A DNA stretch of 64,000 bases from Xanthobacter flavus (GCF_017875275.1 NZ_JAGGML010000001.1:1302001-1366000); one strand, 5' to 3'; counted from the stretch's first letter, positions 16,526 through 25,549 are shown. The notes: a model not told the origin generated them from the letters alone. Numbers and translations: made by a program.

Positions 16526-16864
16526 TCACTGCCATCCGCCGCCGGGCAGCCGTCCGTGATAAGGGGTGTCGCGGCAGTGGCCCCACGGCCCGTGCCAGTA
16601 GCCGGGTGGGCAGCCATTGCCGAAGTAGCCGTAGGCGGGGGGCAGGTCGTAGACCCACCCGCCGCCCGGCACGCGGCCGGTATAGGGGGTGTGGCGGCAA
16701 TGCCCCCACGGCCCACGCCACCAGCCCGGACCGCAGCCCTGGGCGACGGGGGTTAAGACGGCGGACTCTGGCACGGGAGGGCGCGCCAGGGGCATCGCCG
16801 AAGCCGGCAGCACCGCCAGCATACCGAGCCACAGGCCGGAAATCAGTCCGAAGGTGTTTCGCAT
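16526..16864 (-). CDS. Small exported GCG_CRPN-type Gly/Trp/Cys-rich repeat protein
   Basis: A 112-residue secreted protein. The signal peptide spans about residues 1-23 (GLWLGMLAVLPASA). The mature part begins with QGCGPGWWRGPWGHCRHTPY, the prefix motif of the GCG_CRPN family. It then repeats the unit as GCPPGYWHGPWGHCRDTPYH. Each copy carries two Cys and ends in a GR-PGGGW segment, so the four Cys could form disulfides. Members of this family are common in Hyphomicrobiales and have no established function. It lies 50 bases upstream of the LTXXQ gene on the same strand and may be co-transcribed with it. Confidence 0.8.
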   Translation of the reverse strand: MRNTFGLISGLWLGMLAVLPASAMPLARPPVPESAVLTPVAQGCGPGWWRGPWGHCRHTPYTGRVPGGGWVYDLPPAYGYFGNGCPPGYWHGPWGHCRDTPYHGRLPGGGWQ

Positions 16865-17527
16865 GGGATCACTCGCAGTGAGACGTCCCGGGCCTCGAAG
16901 ATCGCAGCCCGCACCAAAGGGCCCCCTTGCGGACCCGGTGCCAGGGAATTATCTCCCGCGCGCTCACGGCGCATCGACAGAACTGGTGATGCGCCCTGTC
17001 GCCTCTCGGCGCTCCGGCCTCAAATGGCCGTGACCAGCGGCGCCACCGGGGGCCGAGGCCGAATCGATCAAGCTAGATGCGGATCCGCACAATCGAGATG
17101 CGGAGATCTGCGTCAGCAGCGATCAGGTGTTGAGCTGCCCCCATGGGGTGGTGCGGTCGCGTTTATGGCCGAAGGACCATATCGAATTTGCGAATACACC
17201 GCTCGTCAACTGATGGTATCGGACTTTGTATTGACTTGAAACGCGGGCGGAAAGATCAATATTTACCACGCGAACTCAAACCCATTGATCATCGAGTGGG
17301 AGTGATTTTGGCGCCGCCGAGCGATGCCGATTTTTGAGCGCTATCGAGAGTAGATCATTGAGAATTACGATATACCTGACGGCATATCGCCTCGTTGTAC
17401 ATCGGCAATTGCATAACTGTCACGGCTTAGATTTTTCGTGGCGGTATTTTGGCGTTATTTCTTGAACATAAAAGGAATTCCCATCCGGGAAGCCCGCCCG
17501 CACCAAAGCGGCCTTGTGTGACTGGCG
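16865..17527. other. Gene-poor stretch with a locally AT-rich segment
   Basis: No coding sequence could be supported here on either strand. Bases about 17180-17470 are clearly richer in A/T than the rest of the window (for example runs such as TTTTTGAG and GATATACC), unlike the coding style around it. The stretch lies between the small exported-protein genes and the LysR relic and is probably decayed or foreign DNA. No inverted repeats or transposase fragments were seen. Confidence 0.5.
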
Positions 17528-17815
17528 GTGTTCTTGATCACGGAACAGTTGATCTCAGGGCCGTTGCTGGCCCGCATCGCGGACACCTATCTTGCCGTTC
17601 AGATCGACGTCGTCTCGGAGGAGAGATTTCGCCATCCTCGCGGAGGGATAGGATGCAAGGGTGCGGCTTGGCGAGGTGATCAATCAAGACATGATCGCCA
17701 TCGTGGTGTCGGGCGAGCAGCACAAGGCGGCGGTTGTCGCACCCGCCTACCTGGGGCGCTTCGGCGAACCTCCGCATCCATCCGAGTTGGCAGCTGATCG
17801 ACCCGGCGCTCTCTG
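17528..17815 (+). pseudogene. Remnant of a LysR-family regulator (substrate-binding domain)
   Basis: One plus frame reads LISGPLLARIADTYLAVQID then VVSEERF, which matches the start of a LysR effector-binding domain (LL-P-L-RF-YP-VQLD). From about 17626 the sense moves to another frame: FAILAEG, a TAG stop at 17649-17651, then DARVRLGEVINQDMIAIVV, and later VVAPAYLGRFGEPPHPSEL. The usual family sequence here is AEGYDAGVRLGE, so the stop replaces the Tyr codon. There is thus at least one frameshift and one nonsense codon. The helix-turn-helix half is absent and the end decays after about 17815. It is non-functional as a regulator. Confidence 0.75.
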
Positions 17816-18088
17816 GCCGATCGGGATGTGTTTCGATCATCGCGTGACGACAATGCCGCGTCAGGACGATCATTCCCACGTCAGGATAGGCGGCGCGGCG
17901 CGGCGACCGCCTCTTGCTCAAGTGGAATTCGCGATTGACCCGCGTGACGGACGCGGAAACCGTGAAAGATGGGAGTGCCGCGCAAGCTAAGAGAGCGGGA
18001 ACTGTCGCGAATACGGTCTGATCCGGTTGCTCGTTCGGAACGGAAACGCGGACTGCAATCCGTTATATACGTTCTCTTTGGAAAAGAG

Positions 18089-18164
<76 letters not shown>

Positions 18165-18289
18165 GTCCGGGGTGGCCCCCAGAGGAGGCGTTCGTGTAGC
18201 AAATGCGTTTCGGGCTGGCAAGGGCCTCGGACGGCGCGGCGGCGAAGATTTCCACAGGTCTTCCCGCCGTCGCGTCGTCGCTTGAGGTT

Positions 18290-19789
18290 CTACTCCTTGA
18301 ACGCTTCCTCGCGGCCCTTCTGCACCGAGGGCAGCAGCACCACCACCAGAGCGGCGACCGCAAGCAGCAGCAGCACGGCGGAGATGGGGCGGGTGACGAA
18401 CACGGTGGGATCGCCGCGCGAGATCAGCATGGCCCGGCGCAGGTATTCCTCCAGCATGGGCCCGATGACGAAGCCGAGCAGCAGCGGCGCGGGCTCGCAA
18501 TCGAGTTTCACCAGCGCGTAGCCGAGCACGCCGAACAGCGCCATGGTGTACACGTCGAACACGTTGTTGTTCACGCTGTACACGCCGATGCAGCAGAACG
18601 CGATGATGGCCGGGAACATCACGTGGTACGGCACGGTCAGCAGGCGCACCCACATGCCGATGAGCGGCAGGTTGAGCAGCACCAGCATGAAGTTGCCAAC
18701 CCACATGGAGGCGATGACGCCCCAGAAGAGGTCGGGCTTCTCCGTCACCACGTTCGGGCCGGGCGTGATGCCCTGGATGATGAGGGCGCCGATCATCAGC
18801 GCCATCACCGGGTTGGAGGGGATGCCCAGCGTGAGCATGGGGATGAAGGAGGTCTGCGCGCCGGCATTGTTGGCGCTCTCCGGCCCCGCCACACCCTCGA
18901 TGGCGCCCCGCCCGAACTCGTGCGGGTGCTTCGAGAGCTTCTTCTCGATGGAATAGGAGGCGAAGGAGGAGAGCATGGCGCCGCCGCCCGGCAGGATGCC
19001 GAGGAAGGAGCCCAGCGCCGTGCCGCGCAGCACGGGCGCGATGATGCGCTTGAACTCTTCCTTGGTCAGCAGCAGGCTCTTCACCTTGGCCGCCACCAGT
19101 GAGCGCTGGTGCTCGTCCTCGAGGTTGCGGATGATCTCGCTGATGCCGAACATGCCCATGGCCAGCGCCACGAAGTCGAAGCCGTCGGAGAGCTCCTGGA
19201 GCTCAAAGGTGAAGCGCGGCGTGCCGGTGTAGATGTCCTGGCCCGAGAGGCCGAGGATCAGCCCCAGCACGATCATGGCGATGGCCTTGACCACCGAGCC
19301 CGAAGCCAGCGTGACCGAGGCGATGAGGCCGAGCACCATCAGCGAGAAGTATTCCGGCGGCCCGAACTGCAGCGCGAGATTGGCGAGCGGCGGCGCGAAC
19401 ACCGCGAGCAGGAAGGTGGCCACCGAGCCGGCGAAGAAGGAACCCAGCGCCGCCGTGGCGAGCGCCGCGCCAGCGCGGCCCTTGCGGGCCATCTGGTGAC
19501 CATCGATGGCGGTGACCACCGACGAGGATTCCCCCGGCAGATTGATGAGGATGGCGGTGGTGGAGCCGCCGTATTGCGCGCCGTAATAAATGCCGGCGAG
19601 CATGATGAGGGCGGACACCGGCGGCAGGCCGAAGGTGAGCGGCAGCAGCATGGCGATGGTCGCCACCGGGCCGAGGCCGGGCAGCACGCCGATCAGCGTG
19701 CCGAGGAGCGCGCCGACGAAGCAGTAGAGGATGTTCTGAAACGATAGAGCGACCGAGAAGCCGAGGGCGAGATTGTCGAGAAGGTCCAT
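18290..19789 (-). CDS. tctA: Tripartite tricarboxylate transporter large permease TctA
   Basis: A 499-residue inner-membrane permease of the TctA family, the channel subunit of tripartite tricarboxylate transporters that import citrate-like and other organic acids using a periplasmic TctC protein. The family signatures are present: GALLGTLIGVLPGLGPVATI near the N-terminus, YYGAQYGGSTTAILINLPGE, and the symmetric second half GSFLGILPGGGAMLSSFASY and LGIPSNPVMALMIGAL. Most of the protein is hydrophobic helices, with about a dozen membrane passes expected. It is last in a tctC-tctB-tctA minus-strand operon, 9 bases after tctB. The substrate cannot be told from the permease. Confidence 0.96.
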   Translation of the reverse strand: MDLLDNLALGFSVALSFQNILYCFVGALLGTLIGVLPGLGPVATIAMLLPLTFGLPPVSALIMLAGIYYGAQYGGSTTAILINLPGESSSVVTAIDGHQMARKGRAGAALATAALGSFFAGSVATFLLAVFAPPLANLALQFGPPEYFSLMVLGLIASVTLASGSVVKAIAMIVLGLILGLSGQDIYTGTPRFTFELQELSDGFDFVALAMGMFGISEIIRNLEDEHQRSLVAAKVKSLLLTKEEFKRIIAPVLRGTALGSFLGILPGGGAMLSSFASYSIEKKLSKHPHEFGRGAIEGVAGPESANNAGAQTSFIPMLTLGIPSNPVMALMIGALIIQGITPGPNVVTEKPDLFWGVIASMWVGNFMLVLLNLPLIGMWVRLLTVPYHVMFPAIIAFCCIGVYSVNNNVFDVYTMALFGVLGYALVKLDCEPAPLLLGFVIGPMLEEYLRRAMLISRGDPTVFVTRPISAVLLLLAVAALVVVLLPSVQKGREEAFKE

Positions 19790-19798
19790 GGTCGCTCC

Positions 19799-20260
19799 TC
19801 AATATCCGCCGAGCCAGGGGCCGAGGATCGGTATTGGCAAGCCGAGCCCCTTGATGAAGACCGCCCAGGCGAAGATCACCATGACCACCGTGTTGGCGAT
19901 CGCCGTCTTGAAAGTGAACAGGCGCGAGGCCGTCGCCGCGACGAACACGGTGATGCCGAGGGCGGGCAGGAAGCCGAGGGGGCGTACCGCGAACCCGAAG
20001 AACACCACCGCGCCGGTGATGATGATGACCGCGCGCCAGGCGATGCCGCTCGGCATCTCGCCGGGAAAGCGCAGGCCGTTGATGAGGATGATGAGCCCGA
20101 GGAGGCCAAGGAGGCCTGAGAGCAGGAGCGGGAAATAGCCCGGCCCCATGCGCACCGCGGTGCCCATGGGCAGTTCCTGCGTCTGCCAGGCGAACAGGAG
20201 CCCTAGCGCGATGAAGAGGAGTCCCGACAGGACGTCCTTCGGATTGCGGATGATGTTCAT
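19799..20260 (-). CDS. tctB: Tripartite tricarboxylate transporter small permease TctB
   Basis: A 153-residue membrane protein with four hydrophobic helices, the small permease subunit of the TctABC system. It has the typical TctB opening (NPKDVLSGLLFIALGLLFAW), the G-GPGYFPLLLSGLLGLLG segment between helices 1 and 2, and a C-terminal helix ending near LGPWLGGY. It lies between tctC and tctA. A strong hairpin in the 275-base gap upstream separates it from tctC, probably lowering membrane-subunit expression relative to the binding protein. Confidence 0.92.
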   Translation of the reverse strand: MNIIRNPKDVLSGLLFIALGLLFAWQTQELPMGTAVRMGPGYFPLLLSGLLGLLGLIILINGLRFPGEMPSGIAWRAVIIITGAVVFFGFAVRPLGFLPALGITVFVAATASRLFTFKTAIANTVVMVIFAWAVFIKGLGLPIPILGPWLGGY

Positions 20261-20482
20261 GTCCCCCTCATGCCGGCGCCTTTGGGTGCGCTCTGACCGA
20301 TGGCCTGTGTGCGATCCCGAGCGGCCGACAGTCGGCCCCGTCGGTCATCTACTTCTGTTCCGGATTTCCCTTGGTCGGCGGAATCCGTTGGTGCTGGCAT
20401 GCGGTCGCCTTCTGGCAGGCAATGTTGCCGGAGCGCGGGCAGGCTCTTGGTTGCCCCGGCTGTCGCGCGCACTGGTGGAAAG

Positions 20483-20513
20483 GCATCACGGCCGTTCGGG
20501 GCGGCCGTGATGC
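20483..20513 (-). promoter_or_regulatory. Perfect 11-bp hairpin between tctC and tctB
   Basis: GCATCACGGCC (20483-20493) and GGCCGTGATGC (20503-20513) are exact inverted repeats with a 9-base loop. The hairpin lies just after the tctC stop on the minus strand. No T run follows, so it is more likely a 3'-end stabiliser or partial terminator that sets a high binding-protein to permease ratio than a full terminator. The rest of the 20261-20535 gap shows no gene. Confidence 0.65.
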
Positions 20514-20535
20514 TGGATGCGACGCGGGGCGGCGG

Positions 20536-21516
20536 TCAGTCCGCGTAGACGCCGGCGCTCTGGATCACCGGCTTCCACTTGGCGATCTCGGCGACGACGA
20601 AATCCTTGTGGAAGGCGGGGCTGCGACGGTCCTTCGGCTCCGGCTCGGTGCCGAGGTCGGCAAAGCGGGCGACCACCTTGGGATCGTTCAGGGCGACGTC
20701 GAGAGCGGCGTTCAGCTTATCGACGATGGCCTTGGGCGTGCCCTTGGGCGCGTAGATGCCATGCCACACCGCAACTTCGAAGTCCTTGATGCCGCTTTCC
20801 TGCATGGTGGGCAGGTCCGGCAGGGACTTCACCCGATCCTTGGTCGTGACGGCATAGGCCTTCACCTTGCCGCCCTTGATCTGGCCCGTGGTGTTGGTGG
20901 TCTGGTCACACATGAGGTCGATCTGGCCGCCGACGATATCGTTCATCGCCGGGCCCGTGCCTTGATAGGGGACGGTGGTCATCTGCGTGCCGATGCTCGA
21001 CATGAAGAGCATGCCGCACAGGTGCGAGGCCGAGCCGACGCCGGCATTGCCGTAGGTCACCTTGTCCTTGTTCGCCTTCACATAGCTCACGGCGTCGGCC
21101 ATGGTCTTGGGCTCGAAGCCGGGCTTGGCGATCATGGTCATGGGCACGGCGGTCACGAGACCCACGGCCTCGAAATCGGTGGCCGGATTGTACGGGAGCT
21201 TGCGATAGAGCGTCGCCGCAGTGGCCTGGCCGATGTGGTGGAGCAGGACCGTGTAGCCGTCGGGCGCGGCCTTCGCGACCTGGCCCGCGCCACGAGTGCC
21301 ACCGGCGCCGCCCACGTTTTCCACGATGACCTGCTGGCCCAGCGTCTTCGACATGGATTCAGCGACGAGCCGCGCCACCGTGTCCGTCGGCCCGCCGGCC
21401 GCGAACGGAACCACCATGGTGATCGGCCGCGTGGGATAATCCTGGGCCTTCGCCGGAGCCGATACGGAAATCGCAGCGGCAAGCGCAAGGGCGGCCGAAA
21501 GCATTCGCATGGGCAT
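20536..21516 (-). CDS. tctC: TctC/Bug-family periplasmic solute-binding protein
   Basis: A 326-residue binding protein for the adjacent TctAB permease. The signal peptide ends at AKA before QDYPTRPITMVVPFAAGGPT, the invariant Bug start (YP-PI-VVPF-AGG). Also visible are GQQVIVENVGGAGGTRGA, APDGYTVLLH, the ligand-loop VPYQGTGPAMNDIVGGQIDL and the SLPDLPTMQESGI segment. Bug proteins bind carboxylates such as citrate, tricarballylate, glutamate or aromatic acids. It is the first gene of the operon; the promoter should lie in 21517-21774. A second Bug gene (58287) is encoded elsewhere in the window without permease partners. Confidence 0.94.
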   Translation of the reverse strand: MPMRMLSAALALAAAISVSAPAKAQDYPTRPITMVVPFAAGGPTDTVARLVAESMSKTLGQQVIVENVGGAGGTRGAGQVAKAAPDGYTVLLHHIGQATAATLYRKLPYNPATDFEAVGLVTAVPMTMIAKPGFEPKTMADAVSYVKANKDKVTYGNAGVGSASHLCGMLFMSSIGTQMTTVPYQGTGPAMNDIVGGQIDLMCDQTTNTTGQIKGGKVKAYAVTTKDRVKSLPDLPTMQESGIKDFEVAVWHGIYAPKGTPKAIVDKLNAALDVALNDPKVVARFADLGTEPEPKDRRSPAFHKDFVVAEIAKWKPVIQSAGVYAD

Positions 21517-21774
21517 GTCCTCCTCCGGGGGTCGTTCTGTGTCCCCTTGTAGGTTCTTTAGAAAATCGACCCGACCGCTACGTCAAGTCCGAACTTCCGG
21601 CAGGCGACGGCAACGGGACACCGCAATCGCAGTCCATCCGCCACCTTCCGGCCGCACCACAGCCACGTTATCCGAACTAAAGACCTAGGACTTAAGGCGT
21701 TTTTTGATCGGCTGCGATGAGGAACCAGCGCGGCCCGGACCGGTTCTCATGAGTGACCTTGAAAAGGAGACGCC

Positions 21775-23751
21775 ATGAGAATCTCGCGCGCGCCCCTCAC
21801 CCGGACCTTGCTCTCCACCGTGGCGCTCGCGCTCGCGGTTCCCGCCGTCGCTTCGCTCGCCGTTGCGACGCCGGCAGCCGCGCAGCAGGCGCAGAAGCAA
21901 GCCCCGGCCCAGCCCGAGCAGACCGGCCGGGAGCGGGTGGACATCAACATCTTCTACGAGCCGCTGGCCGAGCATGGCAGCTGGGTGCGCCATCCCGATT
22001 ACGATTACGTGTTCGTCCCGTCGGGCCTCGACGCCTCCTGGCGGCCCTATCAGGAGGGACGCTGGCTCTGGACCGACGATTACGGCTGGTACTGGGATTC
22101 GGCAGAGCCCTTTGCCTGGGCCACCTACCATTACGGGCGCTGGGGCTACGAGCAGGCCTATGGCTGGTTCTGGGTGCCCGGCGACACCTGGGCGCCGGCC
22201 TGGGTGACGTGGCGCAGCGGTGGCGGCAAGACGGGGTGGGCACCGATCGCCCCCGATTCCCGGGGCTATGCCTATGGCGCGCCGCGGGTGATGGACCCGC
22301 CGGTGGCAGAAAGCTGGGTCTTCGTCGAAAACCGCTACCTCGCCGCGCCGGAGCTGGCACTGCATGTGGCGCCCATTGCGCAGATCGCCGTGTGGCTGTC
22401 TCGCGACAATCCGCGCGTCTACCAGCCGCGCTATCGCGACGGGGTGGTGACCACCCGCTTCGTCGACCGTAATGACTATGCCAGCGTGATCGAAGGCGGC
22501 ATCCCCTCCCGCCGGGTTGTCTTCGTGGACAACTACCGGGACGAGTTCGTCGATCGCGGCGGCTATGTGGGCATCTACGGCCCGCGTGTCGCCCGCGCGA
22601 ACCGCGTTCCCCCGCCGCCGCGTTTCGAGCGCGAGCTGCCGCAGGACCGGCGCATCCTGGTGCGGAGCTATGTGGGTGACCGGGTGCCGGGGCTGGCCGC
22701 GCCTTCGGCCGCGCTGCTCTCGGTCATAGACGAAAGCCAGCGGCGCCAGCTGCGCGAGCAGCGCTGGTCGGGCAACAACCGCGCCTATGAGCGGGAGATC
22801 GACCAGTTGGGCGAGCACCAGCGCGATCGCATCCAGAAGACCGTGGAGGAGGCGAACCGCAATGCGGGCGCTATGCAGGAGAAGCGTCTGGAGGCCATCA
22901 AGGCCCGCAATGAGAAGCTGCAGCAGCGTGTGGAGCAGCGCCAGGAGCGGGCTCAGCAGGTGATCGACAAGATCCGGCAGGAGCGGCCCAACGCCATGCC
23001 GGCCCGGGCGAGCGACGACAACCGTCCCGGCGGCCCCAACGCCCGTCCTGGTGCGCCTGGTACGCCGCAGCGCAACCCGGATGCGCCGACCACGCCGCCC
23101 GACCGCACGCCGCCCAATGCGGCGCGTCCCGATGCGCCACGCAGCGGCCAGCCCGAGCGGAGCGAGCGGCAGGCCGAGCCCGACCGCGCCCGCCAGCCCG
23201 ACACGCCCCCGGCGGCGTCGCCTGCCGAGCGCCGCGACCGGCAGGCCCAGCCCGATCAGGGCCGCCAGCCGGAGACGCCGCCCAACCGGCCGGCGAACCC
23301 CTCGCAGGCAAAGCCGGACGGGAACGCACGGCAGGAGCAGGGCGGCGCGCCGAACCGTCCCTCTGTGCCCACCAATCCCGATCGGGGCCGCGAGGACCGT
23401 CCCTCCCCCGGGCAGATGGACCAGCCCAAGAACGCGCCCTCCCCGCGCGCGGAGCGGAGGCGTCCCACCCCGGAGCAGCGGGCCGCGCCGGAGCGTCCCC
23501 AGCGGCCGGGGGGCGAGCGGGCGCAGACCGACCCCTCGGTGCGCGACCGCTTGCAGCGCTCGCAGGATCCGACGCCGGCCCAGCCGCGGAGCGAGCCGAC
23601 CACGCCGCCCGCCCGGGAGCGCGCTCAGCCTTCGCCCGCGCCGGGCGCGGGAGCGGCTGGCGCCGCCCGTCCCGCCCCCGCCGCTCCGGCCCGCCCGGGT
23701 GGCGCAGGCGGGGCAGCCGGTGCTCCCGGAGGGGCTCCGGACCGCAATTGA
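21775..23751 (+). CDS. Exported DUF6600-domain protein with long Pro-rich tail
   Basis: A 658-residue exported protein. The signal peptide ends near ATPAAAQQ (about residue 37). The folded N-terminal part (about 50-300) has repeated aromatic segments: IFYEPLAEHGSWVRHPDYDY, WRPYQEGRWLWTDDYGWYW, and WATYHYGRWGYEQAYGWFWV followed by PGDTWAPAWVTWR. These match the DUF6600 pattern of FecR-like or envelope proteins. Residues about 320-405 form an Arg/Glu/Gln-rich coiled coil. Residues about 405-658 are low-complexity Pro/Arg/Ala/Gln sequence, probably disordered. Function is unknown; a cell-envelope role is likely. It is monocistronic, followed by a strong bidirectional terminator. Confidence 0.82.
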   Translation: MRISRAPLTRTLLSTVALALAVPAVASLAVATPAAAQQAQKQAPAQPEQTGRERVDINIFYEPLAEHGSWVRHPDYDYVFVPSGLDASWRPYQEGRWLWTDDYGWYWDSAEPFAWATYHYGRWGYEQAYGWFWVPGDTWAPAWVTWRSGGGKTGWAPIAPDSRGYAYGAPRVMDPPVAESWVFVENRYLAAPELALHVAPIAQIAVWLSRDNPRVYQPRYRDGVVTTRFVDRNDYASVIEGGIPSRRVVFVDNYRDEFVDRGGYVGIYGPRVARANRVPPPPRFERELPQDRRILVRSYVGDRVPGLAAPSAALLSVIDESQRRQLREQRWSGNNRAYEREIDQLGEHQRDRIQKTVEEANRNAGAMQEKRLEAIKARNEKLQQRVEQRQERAQQVIDKIRQERPNAMPARASDDNRPGGPNARPGAPGTPQRNPDAPTTPPDRTPPNAARPDAPRSGQPERSERQAEPDRARQPDTPPAASPAERRDRQAQPDQGRQPETPPNRPANPSQAKPDGNARQEQGGAPNRPSVPTNPDRGREDRPSPGQMDQPKNAPSPRAERRRPTPEQRAAPERPQRPGGERAQTDPSVRDRLQRSQDPTPAQPRSEPTTPPARERAQPSPAPGAGAAGAARPAPAAPARPGGAGGAAGAPGGAPDRN

Positions 23752-23776
23752 TCGCGGGTCTCATCCGAAACGAAAA

Positions 23777-23800
23777 AAGGCCGCCCCTTCGGGCGGCCTT
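23777..23800. terminator. Bidirectional rho-independent terminator
   Basis: AAGGCCGCCC (23777-23786), a CTTC loop, and GGGCGGCCTT (23791-23800) form a 10-bp perfect stem. A short T run (CTTTT) follows on the plus strand, and the A run at 23773-23778 gives a U tract on the minus strand. It separates the convergent DUF6600 gene and leuA. Confidence 0.92.
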
Positions 23801-23839
23801 GCTTTTGGTGCAATCGGCGCGGGCCTCAGCCCACCGCGC

Positions 23840-25405
23840 TCAGCCCACGGCGCTCTGGGCGTTCACGCTCTGGCGCTTCATCTGCAGCTTGTTGAGGGCC
23901 GTGATGTAAGCCTGCGCGGACGCGACCAGCGTATCCGGATTGGCGGCGCGGGCGGTGACGACCTTGCCGTTCTCCTCCAGCCGCACCGACACCTCGGCCT
24001 GCGCGTCCGTGCCCTCGGTGACGGCGTGGACCTGATAGAGATCGAGCTTCGCCTGATGCGGCACGAGCGCCTTGATGGCGTTGAAGGTCGCGTCCACCGG
24101 GCCGTTGCCCTCGGCCTCCTCGGTCTTCACCTCGCCGTCCACGCTGAGGCGCATGGTGGCGCGCTGCGGGCCATGGGTGCCGGCGATGACCGACAGGGAC
24201 AGGAGCTTGATTCGGTCGTGGGAGACCGCGATCTCCTGATCCACCAGCGCCTCGATGTCCTCGTCGTAGACCACCTTCTTGCGGTCGGCGAGGTCCTTGA
24301 AGCGGGAGAAGGCGTCGTTGAGGGCGTTCTCGCCCAGCTCGTAGCCCAGCGTCTTCAGCTTGTCGCGGAAGGCGGCGCGGCCGGAGTGCTTGCCCATCAC
24401 CAGCGAGGTCTTGGTGACGCCCACGCTCTCGGGGGTCATGATCTCGTAGGTTTCGTTGTGCTTCAGCATCCCGTCCTGGTGGATGCCGCTCTCGTGGGCG
24501 AAGGCGTTCCGGCCGACGATGGCCTTGTTGTACTGCACCGGGAACGAGGTGACCGCCGAGACCAGCTTGGACGCGCGGGTGAGCGCGCGGGTGTTGACGC
24601 TCGACTGGTAGGGCAGCACGTCACGGCGAACCGAGAGCGCCATCACCACCTCTTCAAGCGCCGCATTGCCCGCGCGCTCGCCGATGCCGTTGATGGTGCA
24701 CTCGATCTGGCGCGCGCCGCCTTCGAGGCCCGCCAGCGAATTGGCAACGGCGAGGCCGAGGTCGTTGTGGCAATGGACGGAGAAGATCGCCTTGTCGGCG
24801 TTCGGCACCTTCTCCCGCATGGTGCGGAACATGGTGCGGTATTCGTCCGGCGTGGCGTAGCCCACCGTGTCCGGCAGGTTGATGGTGGTGGCGCCGCACT
24901 TGATGGCCATCTCCACGCAGCGGGCGAGATAGTCCAGCGGGGTGCGGGTGGCGTCCATGGCCGACCACTCCACGTCCTCGACGAGGTTGCGGGCCTGGGT
25001 GACGGTGGCGGCGATGATCTCCAGCACCTCCTCCTGCGACTTGCGCATCTGGTGCTCCAGATGGATCGGCGAGGTGGAGACGAAGGTGTGGATGCGGCCG
25101 CGACGGGCGTGGCGCACCGCCTCGCCACACCGGGCGATGTCGCCGGGGATGGCGCGGGCGAGGCCGGCGATGGTGGCATTCTTGGCCCGGCGGGCGATCT
25201 CCGCGACGCTCTCGAAATCGCCGATGGAGGCGATGGGGAAGCCGGCCTCGATCACGTCCACGCCCATTTCGTCGAGCAGCGCCGCGACCTCCAGCTTCTC
25301 CTCGAAGGTCATGGAGGCGCCGGGGCACTGCTCGCCGTCGCGCAGGGTGGTGTCGAAGATGACGACGCGGTCGTTGGCGCCGGCGGGCTTGGCATTGGCA
25401 GTCAT
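23840..25405 (-). CDS. leuA: 2-isopropylmalate synthase
   Basis: Condenses acetyl-CoA with 2-oxoisovalerate, the first committed step of leucine synthesis. The 521-residue protein has the catalytic-barrel start VVIFDTTLRDGEQCPGASM (metal-binding Asp and Arg), the metal-ligand HxH in SVHCHNDLGLAVANS, and NGIGERAGNAALEEVVMAL. The linker segment HESGIHQDGMLKH follows, and a C-terminal LeuA dimer regulatory domain (about 390-521) provides leucine feedback. Length fits LeuA and not citramalate or homocitrate synthases. GAAGGA lies upstream of the ATG at 25405. A leucine-rich leader peptide and hairpins directly upstream indicate transcription attenuation by charged tRNA-Leu. Confidence 0.97.
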   Translation of the reverse strand: MTANAKPAGANDRVVIFDTTLRDGEQCPGASMTFEEKLEVAALLDEMGVDVIEAGFPIASIGDFESVAEIARRAKNATIAGLARAIPGDIARCGEAVRHARRGRIHTFVSTSPIHLEHQMRKSQEEVLEIIAATVTQARNLVEDVEWSAMDATRTPLDYLARCVEMAIKCGATTINLPDTVGYATPDEYRTMFRTMREKVPNADKAIFSVHCHNDLGLAVANSLAGLEGGARQIECTINGIGERAGNAALEEVVMALSVRRDVLPYQSSVNTRALTRASKLVSAVTSFPVQYNKAIVGRNAFAHESGIHQDGMLKHNETYEIMTPESVGVTKTSLVMGKHSGRAAFRDKLKTLGYELGENALNDAFSRFKDLADRKKVVYDEDIEALVDQEIAVSHDRIKLLSLSVIAGTHGPQRATMRLSVDGEVKTEEAEGNGPVDATFNAIKALVPHQAKLDLYQVHAVTEGTDAQAEVSVRLEENGKVVTARAANPDTLVASAQAYITALNKLQMKRQSVNAQSAVG

Positions 25406-25477
25406 AAGCGGTGTCCTTCTCGCGTCCGGCGCGGCCCGTCTGGCGGGGATGTTGTCCGGATCATAAGCCGAAACGGG

Positions 25478-25499
25478 CGCCGGGTCTTCAACCCCGGCG
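25478..25499 (-). terminator. Candidate leuA attenuator hairpin
   Basis: CGCCGGG and CCCGGCG arms (25478-25484 and 25493-25499) form a 7-bp GC-rich hairpin. In the minus-strand reading, CCCGTTT follows it. It lies between the Leu-rich leader peptide and leuA, where an attenuator would sit. The T run is short, so termination efficiency is uncertain. Confidence 0.5.
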
Positions 25500-25508
25500 G
25501 CGGCTGAT

Positions 25509-25549
25509 CCCCTGAGTGCCCAGGCGCAAGCCCGGCCGGCCCTCAGGGG
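25509..25549 (-). promoter_or_regulatory. Hairpin overlapping the leader-peptide stop (candidate pause/antiterminator)
   Basis: CCCCTGAG (25509-25516) and CTCAGGGG (25542-25549) are exact 8-bp inverted repeats around a 25-base loop containing CCGGCC. The stem includes the leader TGA (25545-25543). A ribosome stalled on the Leu codons just upstream would cover or free this stem, as expected for an attenuator switch. Confidence 0.5.

Noticed and set aside
18073-18087. A hairpin after tRNA-Lys as rho-independent terminator
   Set aside because: The stem is only six A/T-rich pairs and has no U run after it.
23051-25507. An 818-residue plus-strand frame over the DUF6600 tail and leuA
   Set aside because: It is antisense to leuA, whose motifs are unambiguous; the composition is Arg/His/Gly-rich with no family match.
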